Positions 24,855 through 33,620 are shown, numbered from the stretch's first letter. The stretch is DNA of 61,841 nt from Candidatus Woesearchaeota archaeon (GCA_016185605.1 JACPNG010000011.1:1-61841); one strand, 5' to 3'. Made by a program: numbers and translations. Notes: generated by a model not told the origin, from the letters alone.

Positions 24855-25238
24855 TTATTGTTTTTTCTTAGGTTCAAACCATGAGAATTTAGATATTCTC
24901 CTTAATTCAACATACTCGGGAATGTATTTTACTTCATTCTTTCCTTCTTTTAAGTCAATTATAGCTATTCTATAAGGTCTTAATCTCTCTTTCTTCTTAT
25001 AGTAGCCTTGTCTCCAGATATAAAGGTAAAAATAACCATTTCCAAACTTATTATAAAGCCATTTTGCTAGTTTATCTCTTCTTTCTAGTTCAGAATAAGG
25101 GATTAAGAATGTGCCTTTGGATCTAAACACATATCTGTAGACTTTTTTTCTTATTTTAGGACTCCAATGTTTTAATCCTTCATTTGACATTGGCTCTCTA
25201 ACAACAATCATAATTTTTCTAGCTTGAATCATTATCAA
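24855..25238 (-). CDS. Hypothetical basic protein
   Basis: Up to 127 residues, very rich in Lys, Arg and Tyr (LYIWRQGYYKKKERLRPYRI). It overlaps the end of the ATPase gene by 20 bases; an internal start at MSNEGLKHWSPK (residue 18) would remove the overlap. No family is recognised. Being the last gene of the leftward replication/ATPase block, it may bind nucleic acid. Confidence 0.5.
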   Translation of the reverse strand: MIMIQARKIMIVVREPMSNEGLKHWSPKIRKKVYRYVFRSKGTFLIPYSELERRDKLAKWLYNKFGNGYFYLYIWRQGYYKKKERLRPYRIAIIDLKEGKNEVKYIPEYVELRRISKFSWFEPKKKQ

Positions 25239-26802
25239 CCTCTTTTAATTTTCTTAATATATTGAAGACCATGGGTTGAGAAATTTTATATTTCTGGGCT
25301 ATTTTGCTTTGAGAAAGTCCAGCTTCAGAATCTTTTAGAATATCCAAGTTTCTCTTTTCTAGTTCTATCCTTTTTTCTGATACCTTTTCTTGCTTAATTT
25401 TTTGTAATTCTTCTTTAATATTTTCACTTTTAGTCTTTTCTTCTTGTATTTTCCTTCTTGCTTCTATTCTTCTTTTAACTTTATTTCTTGCAATCTGCAT
25501 AAAATAGTTTATGCTTTTTTGCTTCTTTTCATTCATTTGCCTCTTTAAACTAGAATAGTTAATCATTTTTTCTGGAAAGAATTTCTCATAGAATTTATCA
25601 AATTTGTACCCTGCTTCACAATGAGGAAAGGGACTAAAACAAAATCTTAATGGTATCTCATTTTCTACTCCTAAACCTCCACCAATTATATAAAATTGGT
25701 TTCTTTCTAGATCTAAGATGAACTGAATATCATCATTATTATAACCATAAACTTTTCTTAGAGTATCTAAATCAGTTTCTCCGCTAATCTTCATTACTAT
25801 TATTTTAGTAAATGAATTGCTTCTCAATAAAGATTTACTTAGTCCAGCTAAAGATTGCGATGTGGATAATGAGTTAATCTTTCGTGCTCTAAAATTGGTA
25901 TTAAGGTGTCTAGCTATTTGATTGCTTAATATTCTAGAATATTGAACTGTAGAATCAGAGGGGCAAATATCCTTAATCTCATCTAATACTACTAAAATTC
26001 CTTTTTTAGATAAATGAGCATGTTCTACTAATTGATTTAAAAGCATTAAAACAAAAAAATCCTTTGTTTTTTGGTCTTTTATATATCTTGTTGAAAATAT
26101 TTTAATTGAAGTATCTGAAAATATCTCCTTTTTCCAATCTAAACTTAAAGTAGAATTAGATTCTTGTAAAAACATATGTCTTTGAAATCTGTTGAATATT
26201 CTGACTAATTCGTCTAGGTTCTTTATAGTTCCTAAACTAACGCCACTCAAAGCGAAATTTTCAGGATCTGGCATTCTAAATTCATAAGATCCCTCTAATT
26301 GTGTTTTTCTCTCTATTAAATGGCTAAGGTTGAACATAAAAGACCATAAATCTTCATTTTCTTTTAAGGAATCTCTGGCAGAAATTAATAGTTCCCTTGT
26401 GCTTTTATCCTCTGATGTCTCAATTAGCAAATTAAATGCCGAATCATCTATTGATAATATAGGAAAAGAAAAAAATCTTGTCTCTGGGATTTTTATATTT
26501 GGAATCTCAAAAGTAAAGGGGTGAAGAATTCTAATAGAAACTGACTCTGGTTTATTATCTTGAATATTTAATCTTTTTCTATGATATTGCTTCATTATTG
26601 TATCTGGAAAACACATAAATCCTAATTCCATTAAACCCTTAACATCGCTACAAATAAGAATATCAAAACCCTCTTTCCAATAACTATAAATTGTTCTTTC
26701 TATGGCATGTGTCTTCCCAATTCCAGATTGTCCAATTATTAAGAGCTGTTCATCTTCATCAATTTCTTTTTCATCTGACTTTCTTAATGCTAATTTTGTC
26801 AT
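25219..26802 (-). CDS. HerA/FtsK-like ATPase with C-terminal coiled coil and HTH
   Basis: The protein has 527 residues. Walker A GQSGIGKT at 24-31 and Walker B ILVVLDEIKD (about 266-275), then a sensor-like SLSTSQS, give the order of HerA/FtsK ATPases, which pump DNA in virus packaging, conjugation or repair. After the ATPase core (about residue 395) comes a long Lys/Glu coiled coil and a C-terminal HTH (GLSQSKIAQKYKISQPMVFN). The HTH tail is unlike packaging ATPases and suggests specific DNA loading. It overlaps the 26799-27269 gene by four bases. Best guess: the element's packaging or transfer ATPase. Confidence 0.72.
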   Translation of the reverse strand: MTKLALRKSDEKEIDEDEQLLIIGQSGIGKTHAIERTIYSYWKEGFDILICSDVKGLMELGFMCFPDTIMKQYHRKRLNIQDNKPESVSIRILHPFTFEIPNIKIPETRFFSFPILSIDDSAFNLLIETSEDKSTRELLISARDSLKENEDLWSFMFNLSHLIERKTQLEGSYEFRMPDPENFALSGVSLGTIKNLDELVRIFNRFQRHMFLQESNSTLSLDWKKEIFSDTSIKIFSTRYIKDQKTKDFFVLMLLNQLVEHAHLSKKGILVVLDEIKDICPSDSTVQYSRILSNQIARHLNTNFRARKINSLSTSQSLAGLSKSLLRSNSFTKIIVMKISGETDLDTLRKVYGYNNDDIQFILDLERNQFYIIGGGLGVENEIPLRFCFSPFPHCEAGYKFDKFYEKFFPEKMINYSSLKRQMNEKKQKSINYFMQIARNKVKRRIEARRKIQEEKTKSENIKEELQKIKQEKVSEKRIELEKRNLDILKDSEAGLSQSKIAQKYKISQPMVFNILRKLKEVDNDSS

Positions 26803-27269
26803 TTCTTTTCCTCTCTTTTTTTCTCAATTTCTGACCAGAACGAATTTGGAATATCCATATGTTTTAGCTTTTTTGTCTCATTTAATAGAATGTAAAAAGC
26901 TTCATAAATAATATCTATATATAAAGAGGATTTTGCAAATAAATTTCGGTATTTAATTACATAAGGAGACGTAACATCAATTTCTTTTCTTAATTTTCTA
27001 TCGTCTAACTGAAAGAGATAAAAATTTAATTCCGATAAGATTATTCCAACCTTTCTCAATTTCTTTATTTTAATATCATATTTTTCCTTCCAGACTTTTT
27101 TTAACGGGTCATCTCCTAATTTCCCCCTTAGCATTGCTATAACTTCGTATAAAATTAGGTAACCTGTTCCAGAAGTGTCAGAATAAGCTTTAGCCATCCT
27201 CATCAAAATTCCTTGTTGAGTTGAGCTTTTGAATTCTCTTCTTAGATCAAATGCGTTATCATCTTCCAT
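26799..27269 (-). CDS. Hypothetical protein, 156 aa
   Basis: Not recognised. It starts MEDDNAFDLRREFKSSTQQG and is helical and charged, ending EIEKKREEKK, with no membrane segment. It overlaps the ATPase start by four bases and directly follows the 27270-27734 stop, so it is part of one tightly packed leftward operon and may serve the ATPase. Confidence 0.55.
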   Translation of the reverse strand: MEDDNAFDLRREFKSSTQQGILMRMAKAYSDTSGTGYLILYEVIAMLRGKLGDDPLKKVWKEKYDIKIKKLRKVGIILSELNFYLFQLDDRKLRKEIDVTSPYVIKYRNLFAKSSLYIDIIYEAFYILLNETKKLKHMDIPNSFWSEIEKKREEKK

Positions 27270-27734
27270 TTAGAAATCCTCCCAAACAGCTACAATATGA
27301 TGATCTATCCTAGTTAATTTTCTAATCTCTTTTTCTTGTTCTTTAGATTGTATAATCTTAAATAAGATACTATAATCTTCTCTTATCTTTTGTTGCAAAA
27401 AAGAGAATGCTTTTTTTCTCAATAAAAAGTATCTCTTTCTGATTCTTCTGTTATAATCTCTATCTGACTCATTATCTTGTTTTGGAGCACTATTTTCTAT
27501 AGCTTCTTTCAATGCACCAAAGATATAATAAGCAAAATACTGTCTTCTAGTCTTTTCTAACTTATGATTTATAGGAAACCCTTCAAACTTTAGTTGTTGT
27601 AGAGCTAAATCATAGGACTTATAGAAATTATATGGACTAAATCTTAGTTCATTAAATATTTTTAAATTATGTTCTATTAAATTTCTAATTATCATCATTA
27701 TCCTCCTCCAAATCTTGATCTTCTGTGGACTCAA
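27270..27734 (-). CDS. Hypothetical protein, 154 aa
   Basis: Not recognised. It is highly basic and aromatic (RRIRKRYFLLRKKAFSFLQQ), soluble and helical. An internal ATG-rich start (MMIIRNLIEHN, residue 13) would remove most of the 50-base overlap with the upstream gene. It belongs to the leftward operon of the ATPase. Confidence 0.5.
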   Translation of the reverse strand: MSPQKIKIWRRIMMIIRNLIEHNLKIFNELRFSPYNFYKSYDLALQQLKFEGFPINHKLEKTRRQYFAYYIFGALKEAIENSAPKQDNESDRDYNRRIRKRYFLLRKKAFSFLQQKIREDYSILFKIIQSKEQEKEIRKLTRIDHHIVAVWEDF

Positions 27735-28206
27735 ATTCTAGGCTACTTATGTTAAATTTTAACTTCTTGAGAATTTCTAGAGAAACATCAAATAAATAAT
27801 TAAAATCATAAAGAAATACATCCTTGACTATAAAAAAATCATTACTAGCCCTTTCTAGCTTTTTAAATAGCATATCAAATTCTTTATCATTTTCTTTTTT
27901 ATTTTCAAATAATAATTTTTCTAATCTTTCTTTTTTTTCCAGCAATTTTTGAAAGATTAAGAATTTATCTTGAAGGATCACAATTCCTTTTTTTATATCT
28001 GGATTCTTTATGAATTTTTTTGTGAGTAAAATTATATTAAGCCCAGCTTGATAATCATTAGTATCATTATATTTTACAAAATTTTTGTTTAATAAAGTCG
28101 AATCTAAACTGTCCAATTTTATGTCTTCAATAAGTTCAATTTTATCTAATTCTATCCTTTCTATCTCCATATTCAATATATTTACATCTCGATTTTCTTT
28201 TTCCAT
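27685..28206 (-). CDS. Hypothetical coiled-coil protein, 173 aa
   Basis: Not recognised. Leu/Lys/Glu-rich helices dominate, and the C-terminus is strongly acidic (STEDQDLEEDNDDN). The ATG at 28206 is preceded by GGGGTGAT, a good Shine-Dalgarno match to the intact anti-Shine-Dalgarno of the 16S, and by iteron-like repeats at 28258-28316. It is the first gene of the leftward block. Confidence 0.55.
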   Translation of the reverse strand: MEKENRDVNILNMEIERIELDKIELIEDIKLDSLDSTLLNKNFVKYNDTNDYQAGLNIILLTKKFIKNPDIKKGIVILQDKFLIFQKLLEKKERLEKLLFENKKENDKEFDMLFKKLERASNDFFIVKDVFLYDFNYLFDVSLEILKKLKFNISSLEFESTEDQDLEEDNDDN

Positions 28207-28257
28207 TTTATCACCCCAATGTTGTTTATTTCTTTAAAGTTTTACTTAAATATAAAA

Positions 28258-28316
28258 CAACCCTGACATCGTGACAACCTTGACATCATTCAGTCAACCC
28301 TGTCACAAGGTCAACC
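28258..28316. repeat. Iteron-like direct repeats, candidate origin or operator
   Basis: CAACC(C/T)TG recurs at 28258, 28275 and 28295, with a final CAACC at 28312, spaced 17, 20 and 17 bases. gtgac/gtcac words add partial symmetry. The block lies between the primase-helicase gene and the ATPase operon, a common place for a replication origin, and also upstream of the first operon gene, so it could be an operator. Confidence 0.5.
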
Positions 28317-28337
28317 TTTTTTTCTATTTTACTTTTA

Positions 28338-29759
28338 CTACCCATTATAATTTATCCCCTTCCAACATTGAACTCTTTGTTTATTGCCGTTAGTATCTAA
28401 ATTAGGTCTATAATCTTCTACCCTTACTTGTCTTTGAAGTTCCTTATGAAACATATTCTCTGGTACCATTGGATAATTATTGTTTCTGCAATAATCAGTA
28501 TAATGTGTGTATAGTTGTTTTTTTGCTACAAAATCATCAAAAGAGATAAGAATGTGGTCTATCACAAATGAAGCCACAGAATCAGACTTTCGGACATATT
28601 CATCTCTAACTTCATTTATGGATTTAGCATTACTGAAATCCCCTTGTTCTAAAAGTCTTTTTAGCCCTTCTATTGCCCAATTTAATAACCCAGACATTTC
28701 TTCTGGAGTTGTTAATCTCTCCAAAAGCTTCTTATCAACTTTATTTCCTATGAATTGGTTAGGAAACATCAAGATGATCCATCTTCTAAAGAAAGCGTCT
28801 GTATCATCTGGAGTTTTTGGAATTTGATTGCAACTAAATATTTGTTTGGCATAATTTATAAAAAAGAATTTATCCTTAAACTTCTTTTCAGCAGGGATCA
28901 AGTCTTCTCCAGTTAACATTTTAAAAAAAGAGGTTTGTTGTAACGCTTTTGATGGTAAATCAGCAAACATATTTGCTAATTTTCCAAATAAAGAGGATAG
29001 TGAAAATCTATTATTCTCCAATGATTGTAGTTGAAGTGAAGCAACATTCCTTTGTCCGAGAAACATTCTTAATAAATTAATAAGGGTTGATTTCCCATTT
29101 GCACCAGTTCCAACTAACATAAATGCTTTATGTATTGGATAAGATTTATATAAACAATATCCAAATAATTCTTGTATAACATTTATTGAATCATCCTTAA
29201 CAATTTCACTTATGAATTTCATGATCTTGGGACAAGTAGCATTTCTTAGATAAACTACTGGGATTTTACCAAAAAAGAATAAATTCGAAGAATATGGTTC
29301 AACTTGCATGGAATTAAGATCAAGAACACCTCCAATTAAGCATATTTTATCTTTCGGTTCTTGAATTTTTTCTCTGTTTTCATAAGTCCTTCTTTTAATA
29401 TGTGCTAACGTTTCATTTACAATGTGGGTATTATTTAAATTTCTTAATATAGATTGTATTTGGCTACTGAGTATTTTTTCTCCTAGATTTTCATAGATTC
29501 CTTCTTGTTTATTGTAAATAAAAACCTCATCAGTGTCCTTGAATGTTATTATAATTTTTGTATTCAATAGATGATTACTTAATTGATAAATTCCTTCTTG
29601 TTTATTGTCCTTTATTAAAATCCTGATTCCTTCTAATTCTTTTTCAGTTTCAATTTTTTCTAATATTGGAATAAATTTATTATTTGGATCTTCTTTTCTT
29701 TTTTGATTTCTAAACTCTCTTGCTTTTTCTTCTGTTACAATTAAATTATCGGTTGTCAT
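28338..29759 (-). CDS. D5/P4-type replicative helicase (superfamily 3)
   Basis: The protein has 473 residues. A D5_N-like segment (about 100-200) precedes the SF3 helicase: Walker A GTGANGKST (about 217-225), LANMFADLPSKAL with the Walker B acidic pair, and IFSCNQIPKTPDDTDAFFRRW, whose Asn is sensor 1 and Arg pair the finger. A C-terminal winged helix follows. The polymerase half of a full primase is absent or very divergent in the first 100 residues. The family unwinds DNA at origins of plasmids and viruses. Iteron-like repeats lie just downstream of its stop. The 168-base gap upstream (29760-29927) contains an undated frame remnant without a start codon. Confidence 0.88.
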   Translation of the reverse strand: MTTDNLIVTEEKAREFRNQKRKEDPNNKFIPILEKIETEKELEGIRILIKDNKQEGIYQLSNHLLNTKIIITFKDTDEVFIYNKQEGIYENLGEKILSSQIQSILRNLNNTHIVNETLAHIKRRTYENREKIQEPKDKICLIGGVLDLNSMQVEPYSSNLFFFGKIPVVYLRNATCPKIMKFISEIVKDDSINVIQELFGYCLYKSYPIHKAFMLVGTGANGKSTLINLLRMFLGQRNVASLQLQSLENNRFSLSSLFGKLANMFADLPSKALQQTSFFKMLTGEDLIPAEKKFKDKFFFINYAKQIFSCNQIPKTPDDTDAFFRRWIILMFPNQFIGNKVDKKLLERLTTPEEMSGLLNWAIEGLKRLLEQGDFSNAKSINEVRDEYVRKSDSVASFVIDHILISFDDFVAKKQLYTHYTDYCRNNNYPMVPENMFHKELQRQVRVEDYRPNLDTNGNKQRVQCWKGINYNG

Positions 29760-29927
29760 AGCTGACTCCCGACAACGCTTCCTGATATTAAAACTAAAGA
29801 TGAAACATCTTCCAAGTTGACAAAAACCAAAGATCCAAATTTATCACGAACTGTGAGAGAATTATTACTGATAGAAAGAAGGACACAATGGTAAACTATC
29901 CTATTTTTTAGAAAAATCTTAAATCTT

Positions 29928-30176
29928 TTACCTAACTAATTTTAATTCATTCTCTATTTTTAATTTTAATTTTGTGTCTTCCTCGAGCTTTCTAAAGATT
30001 AATAAACGGATTACATGTGAAAATGAAAGGTCTTTTCCAACTAAGACACTAAACAATTTTTGATAATTTTTTATATAAGAAATTTCTGATTGACGGAGAT
30101 AAATCTGTTTTTGAATTCTTGCCCCATTAGATACAATTTGCTTTTTAATTTCTAATATTTCACCCATTTTCAACAT
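29928..30176 (-). CDS. Ribbon-helix-helix-like small protein, 82 aa
   Basis: The stretch RIQKQIYLRQSEISYIKNYQ could be the beta strand and first helix, and LSFSHVIRLLIFRKLEE the second helix of an Arc/CopG-like fold, with a longer tail than usual. Such proteins control plasmid copy number and virus promoters. It lies upstream of the helicase in the same direction. Confidence 0.5.
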   Translation of the reverse strand: MLKMGEILEIKKQIVSNGARIQKQIYLRQSEISYIKNYQKLFSVLVGKDLSFSHVIRLLIFRKLEEDTKLKLKIENELKLVR

Positions 30177-30223
30177 TACTTAATATATTTAAACTCAACA
30201 AAGAAATTAATATTGTAAAATCA

Positions 30224-30337
30224 TCAGTGAAGATTCTTAATCTTTGCTGGTTTTTTTTGTTTTAATTCTTTTTCGACTTCTTTGATGAGTTGCTCTATTC
30301 GGGTTACCCATAAAGGAAGTTCTTTCATATACATCAT
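30224..30337 (-). CDS. Small helical protein, 37 aa
   Basis: The frame starts MMYMKELPLWVTRIEQLIKE and ends in a Lys-rich tail. A TATA-like tatttaaatatt lies about 24 bases upstream on the reverse strand. It is divergent from the 30404 gene across 66 bases. Coding is likely but no family is recognised. Confidence 0.45.
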   Translation of the reverse strand: MMYMKELPLWVTRIEQLIKEVEKELKQKKPAKIKNLH

Positions 30338-30403
30338 ATATCAACACAATATTTAAATATAGAGGTTAGTTAAAGTTAACACCTATATTTATCATAAGAG
30401 AAA

Positions 30404-31948
30404 ATGTTAGATAATATAAATAATTCATTACGAGGTAAAGAGAATGAAGTATTCTCACTATTTTTTAGTCAGTGGAATAATATAAAGGGCTTCTCAAAGA
30501 TTTATGATAAAAGATATCCTACTAAGAAAAATGGGAAATATGTATGTAAAAAATGCAATATGTCTACAAACTCTCCACCGAATAATAAAATATGGAGATG
30601 TGAAAATAATATAGAAAAAAATGAAAAATGTAACCAAAAATTTATTATTCCTGGGTCTAAGGAAGATAAAAATTATAGTAATAATCCAGTGGTACGTGAT
30701 TTTTTTGATAAATGTAAAGAAAGAGGTTGGCTAGATTTTAAGAAAATAGAAAAAGAATCAGATAGATCAAGTAAAAAAGGAAAATTACATAAAGTACCAA
30801 ATGATAAGATTGGTGGGTTTAGACTTAATATTAATTCACTTCTTGATTTAAACAATATTAATCTTAGTGAAAATGAAAAAACAAAACGCTTTTTAGAGTT
30901 ATATTTAGAACTATCAGAAATTAGAGATATCGTTTCTAAGAATATAATAGAAAAATTAGATATATTTACAAACATATTAGAAAGAAGACTCATAAAACAG
31001 TTACTTAATATAAATTTAATAATCAACCCTTATAAAAATATGAAATATTTGGGAATTCTTAACTATTTTGATACTTCAGATATAAAATCTGAAGATATTA
31101 AAGAATTTAGATATTTTTCATCTAAACCTTCAAAAGAAGCTAAGAAATTACTCAAACAATCTATGCCTTCTGAATTTATAGAAAATATAAAAAAGAGAGA
31201 CAAAGAAAGGAAAATCTCATTAGTTCAATCTATTAAATATTTTCTTAATGATCCAAAATTCAATAATAAAGAAGAGAGAATTAAAAAAAGAATTTCCATA
31301 ATAGATAATTTTGATTTATTATTATCTAATATAAAAAAAGATGAGTTGTCTGATGAAGAAAAAGAGATATTGAAAGATAAAGTGGAAACTTTTACAATAT
31401 TAATGTCTTATTATTTTATAGAGAATATTGTAGAGATTTTAGCCAATATGAATAAACCAACTCTTAAAGAAGCTATAGAATTAAATTTAAAGAATAAATA
31501 TTTTGAGTTAGTAAATAAGTACAAAAATTTACCTAAGAAATTTTGGGAAGAGAAAACTTATCCTTTTAACGAAAATGAAAATGAAGGATTATTTATGTTT
31601 AAGATGAGGTATCTCAAATGGGAAAATAAAATAAACAAATCCGAATTTGAATTAATCAAAATTATATATATAGAAGAGATTTCTAAAAGATTTGAAGTGA
31701 TATCATTAAGCTTGTTAAAATTATTAGTAATTTTAAATGAAGAATTTTCATACAATGAAGAGAAAGAAGAGATAAGCAAAATTAAGGGAAAAATTATTGA
31801 TGAAGGCATAAAAAAATTTAAAGAGATTACATTAGATAAAATAAAGAACCTTCCAAAAAGGTTTGAACAAATTATAAATTATTTTAAAAATGAATCTCAA
31901 GAAGAATATGGAGAGCTTATTAAAAGATTAGAATCATTTGAAAATTAA
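30404..31948 (+). CDS. Large uncharacterised protein with N-terminal zinc ribbon
   Basis: The protein has 514 residues and is not recognised. A zinc ribbon (CKKCNMS ... WRCENN ... CNQKF, about 49-83) is followed by a Lys-rich all-helical body. There is no membrane segment and no known catalytic motif. It has its own promoter: TATA-like cctatatttat at 30380-30390, about 20 bases before the ATG, flanked by imperfect inverted words (gttagtt/agttaac) that may be an operator. It stands alone between leftward genes, which suggests an independently controlled accessory function. Confidence 0.6.
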   Translation: MLDNINNSLRGKENEVFSLFFSQWNNIKGFSKIYDKRYPTKKNGKYVCKKCNMSTNSPPNNKIWRCENNIEKNEKCNQKFIIPGSKEDKNYSNNPVVRDFFDKCKERGWLDFKKIEKESDRSSKKGKLHKVPNDKIGGFRLNINSLLDLNNINLSENEKTKRFLELYLELSEIRDIVSKNIIEKLDIFTNILERRLIKQLLNINLIINPYKNMKYLGILNYFDTSDIKSEDIKEFRYFSSKPSKEAKKLLKQSMPSEFIENIKKRDKERKISLVQSIKYFLNDPKFNNKEERIKKRISIIDNFDLLLSNIKKDELSDEEKEILKDKVETFTILMSYYFIENIVEILANMNKPTLKEAIELNLKNKYFELVNKYKNLPKKFWEEKTYPFNENENEGLFMFKMRYLKWENKINKSEFELIKIIYIEEISKRFEVISLSLLKLLVILNEEFSYNEEKEEISKIKGKIIDEGIKKFKEITLDKIKNLPKRFEQIINYFKNESQEEYGELIKRLESFEN

Positions 31949-31956
31949 TAAAATAA

Positions 31957-32229
31957 TTATATTCTTTCAAAAAATCCTAGAGTATCTGGAGTCCAATTCT
32001 GCTTACATTTTTTGTTTTTACATTCAATAGTTACCCATTGTCTTTTATTTTTTCCTTTTATCTTATATCCATTATCATGGTCACACATATTAATTTTATC
32101 TAACGATAATGGTTCTCCACAAAAACAAGTAGTACGCCTAAATTTCCTACTCATAGCTTTTCTTAATCTTTCTTTAATCTCTTCTATTTCCCACTCTTTA
32201 TTGTTTAAATATTCCACATTATCTCTCAT
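31957..32229 (-). CDS. Small zinc-binding protein, 90 aa
   Basis: RTTCFCGEPLS gives one cysteine pair, NMCDHDNG a Cys/His pair and ECKNKKCKQNW the last pair, a zinc-ribbon-like arrangement with a long middle loop. The N-terminus is a charged helix. Tail-to-tail with the 30404 gene. Function is unknown. Confidence 0.55.
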   Translation of the reverse strand: MRDNVEYLNNKEWEIEEIKERLRKAMSRKFRRTTCFCGEPLSLDKINMCDHDNGYKIKGKNKRQWVTIECKNKKCKQNWTPDTLGFFERI

Positions 32230-32250
32230 TTAACCTCCTATAATTAATTT

Positions 32251-32454
32251 TTAGAACTTATGATCTCTTTTTGTAATCTTAAATATCAAGGTCTTAGTCT
32301 TTGGGTTGTATTTAACGAATTTAAGCTTCATAACCTCGCTTTTCTTGTATTTCTTGTCTGGAATAAGAACTAAATCTGGTAAATGGTCTCTTTTCTTTAA
32401 TTCAGCTTTTGCTGTTCTATAGATATATTTTCCTGTCTCTTTTATCCTTGCCAT
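32251..32454 (-). CDS. Small basic protein, 67 aa
   Basis: It begins MARIKETGKYIYRTAKAELK and has alternating strands with many lysines (FVKYNPKTKTLIFKITKRDH). The pattern suggests a small beta-barrel or swapped-strand DNA-binding protein. No family is recognised. It is 21 bases upstream of the zinc-binding gene in the same direction. Confidence 0.5.
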   Translation of the reverse strand: MARIKETGKYIYRTAKAELKKRDHLPDLVLIPDKKYKKSEVMKLKFVKYNPKTKTLIFKITKRDHKF

Positions 32455-32549
32455 TTGAATATAACTATTAAAGTATATAAATAGAATATTTTAAAGGTTT
32501 CTGTGATTTACGACCTTTTTATTATTTTTAAAAGATTATATAATCAGCT

Positions 32550-32609
32550 TTGACGAATAACTAGTAAAAAACACTAAATTGAAGAATAACCCATAGTTTT
32601 GAAGAATAA
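32550..32609. repeat. Three direct repeats TTGAmGAATAA
   Basis: ttgacgaataa (32550-32560), ttgaagaataa (32579-32589) and ttgaagaataa (32599-32609) are spaced 29 and 20 bases in the gene-free stretch 32455-32622. They could be protein-binding sites at the end of one operon or a second replication region. Confidence 0.45.
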
Positions 32610-32622
32610 GTCAGAACACCCC

Positions 32623-32805
32623 TCAAATTGATGATAATAAAATAATTACATCAATCATCAATCCAAATACAGCACCAATATATCCACCAATTCCTTTCTT
32701 TAATCCAAGTAGTTGTTTTCCTATTGCTTCTCCTATCACAGTAGATATAAAGAAAATTATTGCTGAAAATACCCAAATTTTAATCATATCAATGTCGCTT
32801 GGCAT
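32623..32805 (-). CDS. Two-span small membrane protein, 60 aa
   Basis: I start at ATG 32805 (MPSDIDMIKIWVFSAII), with GGGA eight bases upstream, rather than the longer frame from 32844. Two hydrophobic segments are joined by a short basic loop QLLGLKKGIGGYIG. Small two-span proteins like this are major coat components of some archaeal viruses, but also occur as holin-like or plasmid proteins, so no assignment is made. Confidence 0.55.
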   Translation of the reverse strand: MPSDIDMIKIWVFSAIIFFISTVIGEAIGKQLLGLKKGIGGYIGAVFGLMIDVIILLSSI

Positions 32806-32819
32806 TTTAACTTCCCTTT

Positions 32820-32951
32820 TTAAATTAAAAATGCATATGACCATCCAATCATTGAGAGGGGTATAGCAACATAATTATTTCTAGAGAGAACCGCTATAAA
32901 GATGGCAATACTAAATAAAGCTGGGGGGATAAGTTCCACAATTTCTATCAT
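32820..32951 (-). CDS. Tiny membrane protein, 43 aa
   Basis: MIEIVELIPPALFSIAIF then a short polar break SRNNY and a second hydrophobic stretch ending YAFLI. It lies 14 bases ahead of the two-span membrane gene in the same direction, so the two are probably co-transcribed and may assemble together. Confidence 0.5.
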   Translation of the reverse strand: MIEIVELIPPALFSIAIFIAVLSRNNYVAIPLSMIGWSYAFLI

Positions 32952-32987
32952 TTTAATCGATTAAAACTATAGTAGTTTATATAAATT

Positions 32988-33275
32988 TTACTTTTTTCTA
33001 GCCTTTGATTTCTTTGAAGATTTTACATATTTAACCCTATTTTCCAGAATTATCTTTATTTTATTTAATCTGTCTAATATTGATTTTTTGGGAGAATATA
33101 CTACTCCAGCGATGTTCCAAACAACTGCCTCGCAGTCATTAGAACAGACATTCCCTATCTCTTTCTTTGAAGCTCTTATCTTGAAATAGGTATTAGGTAG
33201 ATTATTAAGACAGACAATACAACTGCCAGAAGGCTCTTTCGTTTCAATTCTTGTTGAGTTTAGATATGATCCCAT
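32988..33275 (-). CDS. Treble-clef/TRASH-like zinc-finger protein, 95 aa
   Basis: CIVCLNN and then CSNDCEAVVW, about 25 residues later, form a C-x2-C ... C-x3-C finger. The C-terminal third is basic (VKYVKSSKKSKARKK). The next gene, 33310-33471, carries the same finger, so the pair arose by duplication. Probably DNA- or metal-binding. Confidence 0.6.
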   Translation of the reverse strand: MGSYLNSTRIETKEPSGSCIVCLNNLPNTYFKIRASKKEIGNVCSNDCEAVVWNIAGVVYSPKKSILDRLNKIKIILENRVKYVKSSKKSKARKK

Positions 33276-33309
33276 ATTAAATCAATCATCTATGGATTTA
33301 AAAAATTAA

Positions 33310-33471
33310 TTATGACAAAAAGTAATAAAACAGCTTAAATTCTTTTTTATTATCTATATGCTTATTCCAATATATTGATTCACAGTCATTGCCACAGAAA
33401 TAATAATTATCCTTAGTTATATTCTTGTTTGTTACTATATTACCACAGATAAAGCATGACTCTTTTTTCAT
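33310..33471 (-). CDS. TRASH-like zinc-finger protein, 53 aa
   Basis: It starts MKKESCFICGNIVTNKN and continues YYFCGNDCESIYWNK: the same C-x2-C ... C-x3-C-E pattern as the 32988-33275 product, with the acidic residue and aromatic spacing kept. Short length and coding context support a real gene. Role is unknown. Confidence 0.55.
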   Translation of the reverse strand: MKKESCFICGNIVTNKNITKDNYYFCGNDCESIYWNKHIDNKKEFKLFYYFLS

Positions 33472-33515
33472 ATGATTTTAGAATATCTTTGGTTTTTTAT
33501 AATTATTGTGGTATT

Positions 33516-33620
33516 CTATAGTTCTATAAGGATCTTATACAGAAGAAGTGATATTCCTATCAGTCCAAGAACTATGCCTATTATTGCCAAAATGTTTATT
33601 ATTAACTTTTTATTAGACAT
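33516..33620 (-). CDS. Single-span membrane peptide, 34 aa
   Basis: The frame is MSNKKLIINILAIIGIVLGL and a further hydrophobic stretch ending YKILIEL: one span after a short basic start. Another of the element's tiny membrane genes. Confidence 0.45.
   Translation of the reverse strand: MSNKKLIINILAIIGIVLGLIGISLLLYKILIEL

Noticed and set aside
29760-29927. Rightward frame ending RTVRELLLIERRTQW
   Set aside because: No start codon and only about 40 codons; at most a remnant of a ribbon-helix-helix gene.
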